A DNA stretch of 64,000 bases from Amia ocellicauda (taxonomy: Eukaryota; Chordata; Actinopteri; Amiiformes; Amiidae): the NCBI RefSeq assembly GCF_036373705.1, contig NC_089864.1, positions 10,057,501 to 10,121,500 on the forward strand. Reading direction: 5' to 3'. The position numbers and the translations under genes were made by a program. Every line of letters starts with the position of its first letter. Position 1 is the first letter of the stretch. Below the pieces are notes generated by a model, which saw only the letters and a program-made list of their open reading frames with translations, was not told the DNA's origin and ran no database searches. Shown piece after piece: positions 12,201-23,847 of this stretch.

Positions 12201-12585
12201 TGCTTACCTGCCCCCAATTAGAGTCAACCAAATCATAAAAATAACCAAAACCTCCTATCTGGAACATTGGAACAATGAAACCAAATCCCAAAGTAAACTG
12301 GATTGCTATCGGGCCCTAAACAGAGAATACACCCTGGCAGAGTATCTCTTCACTGTCAGAGATATGAAGCAGAGATGGATCCTGACCAAGACCACAGCCT
12401 GGCCATTGAGACGGGCCGACACAGGCAGAGCTGGCTGCCCAGAGAGGAGCAGCGCTGTGGTCACTGCGAGACAGGAGAGGTCGAGACAGAGATGCACTTC
12501 CTCCTCCACTGCAATAAATATGCCAAATAAAGGGGGACATTCTTTAATAAATTCATTAATATTACAAAATCATTCTCTGAATTGA
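9289..12585 (+). pseudogene. LINE ORF2: AP endonuclease and reverse transcriptase, frameshifted
   Basis: The endonuclease starts at ATG 9,289 with WNIQG, LQETW, YVPPSES, CGDLNART (about 9,733-9,757) and STVDYAITD. The terminal SDH motif is present only in another frame (about 10,046), marking a frameshift near 10,035. A second shift near 10,445, in a poly-A run, returns to the first frame. The RT is then intact: KACGPDGISNEML, FIDLKKAFDS, RQGCSLSPRLF and the catalytic YADD at 11,464-11,475. Near 12,400 a third shift occurs; the expected C-terminal Cys/His motif CGHCETGEVETEMHFLLHC is read in the other frame. The protein would nick target DNA and prime reverse transcription there. The lesions make this copy non-autonomous. 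Confidence 0.88.
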
Positions 12586-12910
12586 TAAATGAAAAAAAAT
12601 AGCTATCCTCCTGGGGGAGGGACATACAGCCCCCCTGGCCGCCCAATATGTAGCCGCCTGCCACAGCCTGAGGGGCTCACTGTGAAAACACACATGAGCA
12701 TCAGCAACCTGATAACTATAAATAAAGTAAATGTACATGTCTCTTAAGATTTTATTTATAAATTATAATGTTACTGTTTCATTTATTTTTATTTTTTTTC
12801 TTACCTTTTATTATTTTTCAATGTATGTATATAATATCAACTGCTTTGGCAACACTACGAAACTGTTTGTCATGCCAATAAAGCAACCTTGAATTGAAAA
12901 TTGAATTGAA

Positions 12911-13787
12911 TTGAGAGAGAGAGCCACACGGGGCTGGAATGAGAGAGAGAGAGAGAGAGAGCCACACGGGGCTGGAATGAGAGAGAGAGAGAGAGAGCCA
13001 CACGGGGCTGGAATGAGAGAGAGAGAGAGAGAGAGAGAGCCACACGGGGCTGGAATGAGAGAGAGAGAGACACACGGGGCTGGAATGAGAGAGAGAGAGA
13101 GAGCCACACGGGGCTGGAATGAGAGAGAGAGAGACACACGGGGCTGGAATGAGAGAGAGAGAGAGAGCCACACGGGGCTGGAATGAGAGAGAGAGAGCCA
13201 CACGGGGCTGGAATGAGAGAGAGAGAGCCACACGGGGCTGTAATGAGAGAGAGAGCCACACGGGGCTGGAATGAGAGAGAGAGAGAGAGAGCCACACGGG
13301 GCTGGAATGAGAGAGAGAGAGAGAGCCACACGGGGCTGGAATGAGAGAGAGAGCCACACGGGGCTGGAATGAGAGAGAGAGAGAGAGAGCTACACGGGGC
13401 TGGAATGAGAGAGAGAGAGAGAGAGCCACACGGGGCTGGAATGAGAGAGAGAGAGAGAGAGAGAGCCACACGGGGCTGGAATGAGAGAGAGAGAGCCACA
13501 CGGGGCTGGAATGAGAGAGAGAGAGAGAGAGAGCCACACGGGGCTGGAATGAGAGAGAGAGAGAGAGAGCCACACGGGGCTCGAATGAGAGAGAGAGAGA
13601 GAGAGAGAGCCACACGGGGCTGGAATGAGAGAGAGAGAGCCACACGGGGCTGGAATGAGAGAGAGAGAGAGAGAGAGCCACACGGGGCTGGAATGAGAGA
13701 GAGAGAGAGCCACACGGGGCTGGAATGAGAGAGAGAGAGAGCCACACGGGGCTAGAATGAGAGAGAGAGAGAGCCACACGGGGCTGG

Positions 13788-13821
<34 letters not shown>

Positions 13822-13865
13822 ACACGGGGCTGGAATGAGAGAGAGAGAGAGCCACACGGGGCTGG

Positions 13866-13903
<38 letters not shown>

Positions 13904-14059
13904 ACACGGGGCTGGAATGAGAGAGAGAGAGAGAGAGCCACACGGGGCTGGAATCAGAGAGAGAGAGAGAGAGCCACACGGGGCTGGAATGAGAGAGAGA
14001 GAGAGAGAGAGAGAGCCACACGGGGCTGGAATGAGAGAGAGAGAGCCACACGGGGCTGG

Positions 14060-14103
<44 letters not shown>

Positions 14104-14315
14104 ACACGGGGCTGGAATGAGAGAGAGAGAGAGAGAGCCACACGGGGCTGGAATCAGAGAGAGAGAGAGCCACACGGGGCTGGAATGAGAGAGAGAGAGA
14201 GAGCCACACGGGGCTGGAATGAGAGAGAGAGAGCCACACGGGGCTGGAATGAGAGAGAGAGAGAGAGAGAGCCACACGGGGCTGGAATGAGAGAGAGAGA
14301 GCCACACGGGGCTGG

Positions 14316-14350
<35 letters not shown>

Positions 14351-14433
14351 CACACGGGGCTGGAATGAGAGAGAGAGAGAGCCACACGGGGCTGGAATGA
14401 GAGAGAGAGAGAGAGAGAGCCACACGGGGCTGG

Positions 14434-14467
<34 letters not shown>

Positions 14468-15589
14468 ACACGGGGCTGGAATGAGAGAGAGAGAGAGAGA
14501 GAGAGCCACACGGGGCTGGAATGAGAGAGAGAGAGAGAGCCACAAGGGGCTGGAATGAGAGAGAGAGAGAGAGACACACGGGGCTGGATTGAGAGAGAGA
14601 GAGAGAGACACACGGGGCTGGAATGAGAGAGAGAGAGAGAGAGAGCCACACGGGGCTGGAATGAGAGAGAGAGAGAGCCACACGGGGCTGGAATGAGAGA
14701 GAGAGAGAGAGCCACACGGGGCTGGAATGAGAGAGAGAGAGAGAGAGCCACACGGGGCTGGAATGAGAGAGAGAGCCACACGGGGCTGGAATGAGAGAGC
14801 GAGAGAGAGCCACACGGGGCTGGAATGAGAGAGAGAGAGCCACACGGGGCTGGAATGAGAGAGAGAGAGAGAGAGAGCCACACGGGGCTGGAATGAGAGA
14901 GAGAGAGCCACACGGGGCTGGAATGAGAGAGAGAGAGCCACACGGGGCTGGAATGAGAGAGAGAGAGAGCCACACGGGGCTGGAATGAGAGAGAGAGAGA
15001 GAGAGAGCCACACGGGGCTGGAATGAGAGAGAGAGAGAGCCACACGGGGCTGGAATGAGAGAGAGAGAGAGCCACACGGGGCTGGAATGAGAGAGAGAGA
15101 GAGCCACACGGGGCTGGAATGAGAGAGAGAGAGCCACACGGGGCTGGAATGAGAGAGAGAGAGCCACACGGGGCTGGAATGAGAGAGAGAGAGAGCCACA
15201 CGGGGCTGGAATGAGAGAGAGAGAGAGAGAGAGCCACACGGGGCTGGAATGAGAGAGAGAGAGAGCCACACGGGGCTGGAATGAGAGAGAGAGAGAGCCA
15301 CACGGGGCTGGAATGAGAGAGAGAGAGAGCCACACGGGGCTGGAATGAGAGAGAGAGAGAGAGAGAGCCACACGGGGCTGGAATGAGAGAGAGAGAGAGA
15401 GAGAGCCACACGGGGCTGGAATGAGAGAGAGAGAGAGAGAGCCACACAGGGCTGGAATGAGAGAGAGAGAGAGAGACACACGGGGCTGGAATGAGAGAGA
15501 GAGAGAGACACACGGGGCTGGAATGAGAGAGAAAGAGAGAGAGCCACACGGGGCTGGAATGAGAGAGAGAGAGAGCCACACGGGGCTGG

Positions 15590-15625
<36 letters not shown>

Positions 15626-16243
15626 ACACGGGGCTGGAATGAGAGAGAGAGAGAGCCACACGGGGCTGGAATGAGAGAGAGAGAGACACACGGGGCTGGA
15701 ATGAGAGAGAGAGAGAGAGCCACACGGGGCTGGAATGAGAGAGAGAGAGAGAGAGAGCCACACGGGGCTGGAATGAGAGAGAGAGAGAGCCACACGGGGC
15801 TGGAATGAGAGAGAGAGAGAGAGAGAGAGCCACACGGGGCTGGAATGAGAGAGAGAGAGAGAGAGAGAGCCACACGGGGCTGGAATGAGAGAGAGAGAGA
15901 GAGCCACACGGGGCTGGAATGAGAGAGAGAGCCACACGGGGCTGGAATGAGAGAGAGAGAGAGAGCCACACGGGGCTGGATTGAGAGAGAGAGAGAGAGA
16001 GAGAGAGCCACACGGGGCTGGATTGAGAGAGAGAGAGAGAGAGAGAGAGCCACACGGGGCTGGAATGAGAGAGAGAGAAAGAGAGAGCCACACGGGGCTG
16101 GAATGAGAGAGAGAGAGAGAGAGAGAGAGCCACACGGGGCTGGAATGAGAGAGAGAGAGCCACACGGGGCTGGAATGAGAGAGAGAGAGAGAGAGAGAGC
16201 CACACGGGGCTGGAATGAGAGAGAGAGAGCCACACGGGGCTGG

Positions 16244-16277
<34 letters not shown>

Positions 16278-16302
16278 ACACGGGGCTGGAATGAGAGAGA
16301 GA
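12911..16302. repeat. Minisatellite B array, ~22-bp core plus variable (GA)n, about 80 copies
   Basis: A 3.4-kb array of CCACACGGGGCTGGAATGAG followed by GA runs of varying length, giving units of about 33-60 bp. Variants include loss of GC before CACACGG (13,070; 13,132), GGATTGAG for GGAATGAG (13,788; 15,978; 16,021), AATCAG (13,953; 14,153) and CACAAGG (14,542). It starts directly at the GAATTGAATTGA tail of the LINE and ends at 16,302 in unique sequence. GA length changes are in steps of two, and the minus strand has no stop in any frame of the unit. Overlapping open frames of up to 1,179 codons therefore appear, but they are not genes. Confidence 0.97.
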
Positions 16303-16418
16303 ACAGTATCATCCTGCTTGTCATAGTGCAGTTGAGTAAAAACAGATCAATGTGCATTTAATGTTATAACAGGTTTATCAACATTTTTTCAAAAGTAATC
16401 ATTAAATAAATGCTTAAT

Positions 16419-16888
16419 ATACACTGCCGTTCAAAAGTTTGCGGTCATTTAGAGATTTTCTTGTTTTCCATGAAAACATACATGAAATTAGTTTGAATAG
16501 GAAATATAGCAAAATGAATAGGAAATACAGTCATTGATAAGGTTAGAAATAATGATTTTTAATTAAAATAATAATTGTGTCCTTCAAACTTTGCTTTCAT
16601 CAAAGAATCCTCCATTTGCAGCAATTACAGCCTTGCAGACCTTTGTCATTCTAGGTGTCAATTTGTTGAGGTAATCTGAAGAGATTTCACACCATGCTTC
16701 CTGAAGCACCTCCCACAAATTGGCTTGGATTGATGGGCACTTCTTAAGCACCATACAGTCAAGCTGCTCCCACAACAGCTCAATAGGGTTGAGATCCGGT
16801 GACTCTTCTGTATTCCATTATACACGGAATACCAGCTGACTGCCTCTTCCCTAAATAGTTATTGCATAGTTTTGAACGGTAGTGTATA
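16419..16888 (-). mobile_element. Tc1/mariner relic with internal deletion
   Basis: Terminal inverted repeats are visible: CACTGCCGTTCAAAAGTTTG at the left (from 16,422) and TTTTGAACGGTAGTG at the right (16,870-16,884), both flanked by TA. On the minus strand a 63-codon open piece (16,584-16,775) reads WEQLDCMVLKKCPS, LWEVLQEAW and VCKAVIAANGG, the C-terminal end of a Tc1-type transposase. The rest of the transposase is missing, and the right half (about 16,800-16,860) is collapsed. It could only have moved with transposase supplied in trans. Confidence 0.88.
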
Positions 16889-17249
16889 TATTATAAACAG
16901 TAGACAACTGTTAACAAAAAAGATTTGGACATTTACTTTTATTTATGTTGTGCCTTAATGTAAAGTCTGACATAACTTACATTTGCTAGTGTATGTAATA
17001 TGCTACAGTATTGTGAACATAATGCAATATGAAAGATGTGTAGACTTTTTGGTTTTGTTTCCTTCTTGTTTCCTATACATATAAATAATGAATAACAATG
17101 CATTTACTACGCAGACTCGAAAGTTGTCCGTCAATACGGAAGTATTTGGAAACTCTGTTTTTTTACGATTAACAGTAAATTAAGGAATGTATTGCACTGT
17201 TTATTTACTATGTATAGTGTTGTAAGACTATAAATGGACAAGCTTTTGA
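16889..17249. other. AT-rich unique sequence without recognised features
   Basis: About 360 bp between the Tc1 relic and the CpG-dense stretch. I see no coding frame, repeat or site that can be supported. Confidence 0.6.
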
Positions 17250-17740
17250 GCATTTAAAAGGTCCATTCGCCGGTTTTTGAGAGTCGGCGTCTCCTTCCAG
17301 CAATTTTGCTCTGCTAACGACAAGAAAAAAGCACTTCAGCCTGGAGCACAGAATGAAGGTTTCTGTGGATTCGTGTGACTCTGTGAGTGAGACATCCGGC
17401 TCAAATGACAAAATACCTAAGTATCCTTTTAATAGTGCGTGTGAAATGGCATTAGTATTCAAACACCAGCTCGGCTGAAGTAGAATGCTTTGTTTGACTT
17501 ACTCGTCTCCCGATCGGTACCCTCCTTCAGCCGTACTGCACAACAGACGACGAAACTGCAGACGTGTCCATTTTCGCCGCTTTTTGGTGAAATAGCGTCC
17601 GAGGAGGAGCGGCAGCGCCCCGCGTCCAGCGGCCGGCCTCCGCGCAATCAATGCGCTGCTAGGCGATGGTCAACACACACGTCACACCCTCTGCCTACGT
17701 CATAAGAGCGGGAAGCGGGATGACGTTCCATCGTGGCTTC
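17250..17740. promoter_or_regulatory. CpG-dense promoter-like segment, possibly bidirectional
   Basis: This segment is much richer in G+C and CpG than its surroundings, especially 17,505-17,740 (for example GCGTCCGAGGAGGAGCGGCA and GCGGCCGGCCTCCGCGCAAT). It contains cAMP-response-like half sites: ACGTCAC near 17,680, TACGTCAT at 17,696-17,703 and TGACGTTCC near 17,721. A good splice donor lies on the minus strand (GACGA/GTAAGTCA, exon end about 17,507). On the plus strand a short ATG frame begins at 17,353 (MKVSVDSCDSVSETSG). Either strand could hold a first exon. No product is recognised, and the nearest identified gene (tnni) has its own first exon 5 kb downstream. Confidence 0.5.
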
Positions 17741-18228
17741 GGCGTTTAATTATAAACAAATCATGTTTTGTAATGAAAGATATAGACATATATCTTTACA
17801 ATCGAGTTGTAACCTACATATTCACATTAGTTTGAATATAAACAGTGTACAACGCCACTGACACAATCCAATACTTTAATTATATAAATACAACATTTGG
17901 GCGTATGCTATCAGTATTTTTTTTCTAAAGAAATAAATGTAAGGACTCTAACCAACCTTCACTTTTGGTTAGAATCCTTACTATGTTGAAATGTAAGAAA
18001 TCCTTTCCTGAACAATGTCCTAACTGAGGTCACTGCATTATGCTGAAAAATGTAGTGTAGCTGTGCTTTTATTGTGATTACTGTCCTGTGTGCTCCAACA
18101 AAACAAAACCATTACTGGATTTCGTTTCCCCCTAACAGTATAGCTACTGTATTACTTTTTAAAAACCTATGTGCACCTGAAATTAGTTCCAAGTTAAATA
18201 AGACATTTTTCTTCCCTGAAAATGTGAG

Positions 18229-18306
18229 GATTTTAGTGCCCAGGGCAGACCATCAAATCTCAGCTCCCCAGCTGAGATTTGATGGTCTGCTCTGGGTACT
18301 AAAATC
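18229..18306. repeat. Near-perfect palindrome: 37-bp arms, 4-nt loop
   Basis: The arms 18,229-18,265 and 18,270-18,306 are reverse complements with only two mismatched positions. They are separated by the loop CCCC. The central part of the stem reads CAGACCATCAAATCTCAGCT. A transcript from either strand would fold into a 37-bp hairpin. It could be a microRNA-like or small hairpin RNA precursor, a very recent inverted duplication, or the core of a palindromic MITE. No flanking terminal repeats or target duplication are obvious. Confidence 0.9.
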
Positions 18307-21300
18307 TCCAGTTCTGTCTCCGTTTTTTTACCAGCCCATGAACATATACTTTTACATTAAAGAGTTATATTCTGAAATATGTTCAGGAAGGCTTTGCCAA
18401 ATGTGTCCTTGGTGAAAAGATCAAGAACATCTCTGTTAAATAATGAATTACACAGCCCTGATTTTACCTCAGAAGGCCCAAGTGAATACATGTTTTTAGG
18501 TCAATCTTAAATCTCAATGACTAAAGTGCCCATGTTTGTTCTTTTGTTTGTTTGGTTTATGATTTATCTGAGTGAAATAACAGATTAAAGTCAGTATCTT
18601 TTAAACAATAAATCAAACATTTTTAAAGACAAAAATCAAAACCTTTTATATGTATTCAAAAGCAAGCTGTGTTAAAATATTAATTTTCTTTGAGACAGCT
18701 GTTCTGTAATAAAAATAGAAACAAATTGGAAAGACACAATGTTACCTTGAAGAAAGTAATCTTATCAAATACTAAGATAAAGACATATATACCAATCTAA
18801 TTGAAAACCCTTCAGATTTGAATGGAGCTTTTCTTTCTTTGAAAAGGAAATATAAAATATAATTTATTAATTAGGACTACAAATTGGTGATTAATACTAT
18901 CTGCAATATAAAAGGCATGCTTATACATAAAATACCACAGTATGTAAAACTGTATTTATGCATTTATTTTAAATGGCTGTTTCTTTACCACATTTGAATA
19001 TAATCAACCGTTTTTTAAATGTTTCCGAAGCAGATAAATGCTTTTAACAAATATTCATGTATATCGCATTTTTTTATGGATTAATTTGTTTGCCTGAAAC
19101 AGACCCCAGTCTGAGAATCAAAAAGTCCTTTTGTGATATTAAATTTGTTTAAACAACTTTTTTTAAATCAGCACATGCCCAGGGCACAGTTACTCTGAAC
19201 CAAAGTCCCATCACTATTACTAGTCAACCTTCGCTTAATAAGCAAAGAGCAATACAAAATTACAGTGCCGCCTAAGGCCACAGTCTACCAGCATGGGAAA
19301 CTGAAGTTACCAGATGAAAAGTATTGGCCTTGGGATTTTGTGGGTCCAAGGTACATAATTAGAGAAAATCACATGGGATAAATCTAATAATAAGCAATCA
19401 TTATGAATGCCTAGTTAAATCTAAACCAAAGGGGATCCGGAATAGCAGCTCATTCAAGATTTCAAACCATGACAGTCTTAAGTAAAATTATGTATTGCTG
19501 AATTATAAGGATGAATTGATCTTTAATTCCTTGCATCCACTGTGCAAAGGCCTGTTTTAAATGTATCTATGTAACGTATCTTATTAAGCAGACTGACTTT
19601 GCCACACTTACATTTTGCTGAGGTAAGCCTATGCCATAAGTATAGAAAAGTGACAAATAATGGTTGTTTGTATGCATTTTTAAGATTTTAGGTGGTGGGC
19701 CAAAATAATTGTCTTGAATGGTGCTATTTCAGAACAACCACCTACATGCAAAAATAATGGGGTTTGGGGCTCCCAAGGGAATTATCTGGTAAAAGCATTT
19801 AAAATGTTTTGATTCTTTTGCGTTTAAGTTTTGGACTGCACTGATGACTTCAAAAATCTCTCTCTCTCTCCCATTCTTCAATATATATTTTTAATTTCCA
19901 TTTAATAGCTGGTGCTGAATACAGCCAATGATGGATGATAGCATAGACTTGATAGTCTTTCATTGCTGAGTGTATTAATACACCATTTGATTTTTCTGGT
20001 CTAATTATAATTGTATCTATTTTTTGTGTGCATTCGGGGTAACTGCCGTTCTTGCCTGCTGACTCGGACCAGAAAAATTGTTGTTACTTGTGTGTATTGC
20101 CTCCCTGCCCTCCTCACAGTATGAGTACAGAATCATCACATCCTCCCCTCACAGCATTGGCACTAAAACAGTCTGACTTCCAGGCAGAGACGGAGGCTTG
20201 CATTACAACCCTGCATGTGCATTAAAGTCCCCTTTCGCAATGCTACAAAGCGCATGGAGAATACTAATATGTGATTACTCTCGAGTGAAACGTAGTAATA
20301 CAGCTTATTGTCTTTGGTACAGTAAGTCATGGGCCCCCAGTCTGGATCTGAGCCAACCAGATGTGCTAGTCCAGTTCTAATAATGTTATATCTAGGAAGA
20401 GAAATAAAGACATTTCTAGGTTTTGCCCACTAGATGTCAGTGTTTTTGCAATTTGGAATGCAAAATTGTGCACCTGTCTTTGCAACACCAGAATTGCTGT
20501 CATACGTAGATAAATCACGATTTAAAACCTTTTTTAACTTAAGAAAAACAAAAAAGCAAGGTAACATAAACCACAAAAAAGGTTATGAATCAGTATGCAC
20601 AACCCCTGCTGACATGTATTTCTCTTAAAGATTAGGCTTTTATTGTATTCCTCACAAATATAGAACAGGAGACCAATTACTGCTCAATATGTTGTATCTT
20701 TGCAAACGAACAATGCACAGCAGTGGTCCGCATCTCCCGTCCCCCAGAGTGAGAACACAGCATGTTTATAGATCTGTTTAAACCCTCCATGATGTGAGAA
20801 CTCAAAAAAGTGTTAAACCGCTCCAATTAAGCCAGTAAGAGTTTGGGTGTGATGAACACCATGCAGTTCTCAAGGACTATAGTAGTAAACCCCTGGTGAA
20901 TGCACAGAGTTTGGATAGTGAAAGCTTATTTGCAGGTTTTACCTTACTATCAGATAGCAATCCGTATGCTGAAAAAAGCTCCATCATTTATCATTCTCTT
21001 TCTGTTTCTCATTTATATGACATCTCTCCACTACAGATTTTGTTTCCCTTATATTATTCCCCCCATTTGTTTTGCAATTGATACCATTACATTTATAATA
21101 TATTTGACCACGTACTTAAAAGGAATTATTCACAATCCTTCTGCCAAAAGTGAATCTGATATTCCGAGTGTACTGGCAGTATTTCTCTAAGGTGTTATCA
21201 AATTAGCTCCACTAAGGATTCATAAAACAAACAAAAAAGCAGCTGGGTTCCTGTGGTCTGCCTTCTGAACGAACGCAACAGCAGACATTGATGTTGACAA

Positions 21301-21789
21301 TCAAGAAATATATCCTTGGATGCTTTCATAAAGAATTCCCTATCTTGGTTTAAAATCTGGTTGTCTTGTAAGAATTAGAAAGAATTGAAAAGCAGAGTGA
21401 CATTTCTGAATTACATATGCTTTTCTGATTTTTTTTTTTTTAATAGCAGGGGAGAGGGTTCATTTGTAATTTGCAAATGACTAGGTGGAATTTTTGATTT
21501 AATGTCATCCTCTGTACAACTTTTTAAAAACTGGTAACATAAGAAATGTTTAATGAAGCAAGCAGTTCAATGAAAGGTTTATAACAGAAGACACAGGACA
21601 AAATGAGACTGGATACACCAATTAGACCTTTTGTATAGACATCGTTTTGGACATAAAAAGCAAGTGCCTGTGATGGTAATATGAGAAATTAAACTGCTTG
21701 GTTATATTGAATTACCAACATGCTGGCATTTCATGACTGTACACTGTAATGACTTGAGCATTTTCTCTACTATTAGCCTGGCTCTGGCA

Positions 21790-21799
21790 CTAAAAATAA
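21790..21799 (+). promoter_or_regulatory. Candidate MEF2 site upstream of troponin I
   Basis: CTAAAAATAA fits the MEF2 consensus YTAWWWWTAR exactly and lies about 1 kb upstream of the proposed first exon of the troponin I gene. MEF2 sites are a known part of troponin I muscle enhancers. A single short match is weak evidence by itself. Confidence 0.3.
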
Positions 21800-22724
21800 A
21801 TCTGCAAGGTGCTAACGACTCTTTGTTAAAAGCAGCTTGCTCATCTTACAGACAGGCATGTATAAGCTTTATTGAGGACAGAGCTCTGGACGGGTCGCGT
21901 TACATCCTGAAGAGGGAAGTCAGAAGACACCTGTCCCTGTTATTTTAGGTCAACAAATAAATCACACAGAAAGGCTTATACGCATTTGCTCCTTGTCTAA
22001 AGGCATGAGAATGGTTAGTTCTCTCATTATCTAAGCTTAAACGCATACACTCGAATCTTTTCAGTGGAAATCATACAAATATCATGATTAGTTGCATCAG
22101 ATTGTGATGACAGGACAGGACAGAAGCCAGGCCTTGTTCTTTAGCTGCTCCAAAAGTCCTTGAAGAAGTTCAGCAGTGTTTATTAAAAAATGACCTCCGA
22201 GTTTTTAATGCTTTTCATCAAATTGTCAGTGATGTTTTTCTGTTCTTGCGTTTTCATAATACGTCTGAGACATAAACAACTTAAATTCTGTTGATATTTT
22301 TCTTGTTTTAGGTATTATATCAAAACAGTACTTCACCACACTTTTCAATATTACATGAAACAGTAATAATAACAAAAAGGCTGTTACAGTGGGAACATCT
22401 GTGATGCCCCTCCTAGCAGCCATTTTAGGCATTGAGATCTATTGAATACTTCATTCTAAAGATATGATCACATGTGCATTGATTAAATATTAGGTATTTA
22501 GTTATTGTCCATCCAAAACATACCATTGTCAGTGAATCAGAACAAGTATATAGGCTATCAGGTCCAAATAGGTCCTTAGGTGGGTCAAGTCCATAATCTC
22601 TGCCCTCCCTCCCATAAAAGGACAAACTAAAGGCTCCATTAAAGTGTCAAGAACATGTAGGAGAGAGAGCACAACGTGGTGTGGATGCTGTGGACTAAAT
22701 GCCAGGACAAGAGTGGCGTAGGCA

Positions 22725-22840
22725 GGGGTCTATTTTAGTGAGCCATTCACATGAGGGAGAGCATCCATAAATCTGACTGAGCTTTTCTTCTGTACCTTCA
22801 CAGCTACAGGTTAACTCCTTTGCCTGTTGTTCACCTCAAG
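22725..22840 (+). promoter_or_regulatory. Proposed promoter and 5' UTR exon of the troponin I gene
   Basis: A strong splice donor, CACCTCAAG/GTAAGTG, ends a putative non-coding exon at 22,840. The region before it has a TATA-like CCATAAATC at about 22,767, which would place the start near 22,795. Troponin I genes typically have an untranslated first exon, with the ATG in exon 2, which fits the ATG exon at 23,827-23,858. The exact start is an inference. Confidence 0.5.
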
Positions 22841-23847
22841 GTAAGTGTGAATACAATTATCTAACTGTCTGACACAGCCAATCCAACCTAAACCAAATGA
22901 ATCAATAAGAATATCTGTAACTATTTTTTTTTATTTTTAATTTGGATTGTTTTAGATATTTATCTTTGTCATGGTATAATGATCTTTGAAGCCAGGTGGT
23001 ATCACAGCATACAACTAGCTTGTTTCCAATTTGGACATTGTTTCTCAGATGATGATGTTATCTATCGAACGTGGATGTATGTGCAGACTCGGTGAGAGAC
23101 AGGGCAAACACCTAACCAAGTTAATCAAACAAGTGATTGAAAGACCATTGTAATTTGCAAACTGAACTTTTAGAAATTATCGAACAATAGAAAGATAACT
23201 GTTGTGATGCATGAAGTTCAAAAGGCTACTCTCCAAAATCAAATGGATTTAGTGCCTTGGCTGTGTTATACAAAATCCTTCATTTTGTTTATATAATACT
23301 TATAAAAACTATACACCACACACAAACATAGGACTTCTGCAGTCACACACATAGTCTCTAATAACTGTATAGGATGTCCAACCTTTATGTGATTTAAGAG
23401 ATTTTGAGAGGTGTCTGTGGTACTGTGTCAGTTTCCCAGAAGAATCTGATTTGGGTCCTGTGTCATTTTCTAGGACACTTATTTATTGTGCTAGATGGGA
23501 GAACCACAGCCCGATCTCTTAAACCTCATGTCAGGATTACCTTTTGGCCTTTGAATTTGTGTTGCTTTAATTGCAAAGGCTTCGTCCATGTCAATATGTA
23601 AGTCAACAGGTGCACCACACAGGCATTCATTGTCATGGGTCAAAGAAAGAATGACTCGCATTCTAGAAGCCCCTTTGTCCTTGATATGTGACTTTCAAAA
23701 TGTTACAGGAGTTCAGCAGAATTCAGCTCATTTATTTATATGACACTTCAACCAACACCGGATATTAATCTCTCTTTTTTAATATACATTTTTTCACAAA
23801 ATACTGTTCTTTTGGATTTCTTTTAGAGCCCAGAAACCAAGGCAACC

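Larger units (their letters stand above)
6359..12912 (+). mobile_element. Nearly full-length non-LTR (LINE) retrotransposon
   Basis: A 6.5-kb element with the order A-rich 5' region, ORF1 (coiled coil, then SGNH esterase), AT-repeat spacer, ORF2 (AP-type endonuclease, reverse transcriptase, C-terminal Cys/His motif) and 3' region. The 3' region has AATAAA at 12,877-12,882 and a GAATT-type repeat tail. An esterase-bearing ORF1 is known from CR1-group LINEs, but parts of the RT also resemble I-group elements, so I leave the clade open. At least one stop and five probable frameshifts make this copy inactive. A 680-codon RT frame is still intact, so decay is modest. The 5' boundary is taken from the end of the GA run at 6,358; no clear target-site duplication can be read because both flanks are GA repeat. 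Confidence 0.88.
17741..22600. other. Long intergenic stretch upstream of the troponin I gene
   Basis: AT-rich DNA with only short chance frames. It holds the palindrome at 18,229-18,306 and a candidate MEF2 site at 21,790, both listed separately, and a small CT tract near 19,858-19,871. Parts such as 19,260-19,450 and 20,030-20,350 are less AT-rich and could be conserved regulatory DNA, but that cannot be judged from one sequence. Confidence 0.6.

Noticed and set aside
12818..16357. Minus-strand open frames of 1,179, 775 and 693 codons
   Set aside because: They lie almost wholly in minisatellite B, overlap one another in different frames and are open only because the unit has no minus-strand stop. 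There is no domain or gene structure.
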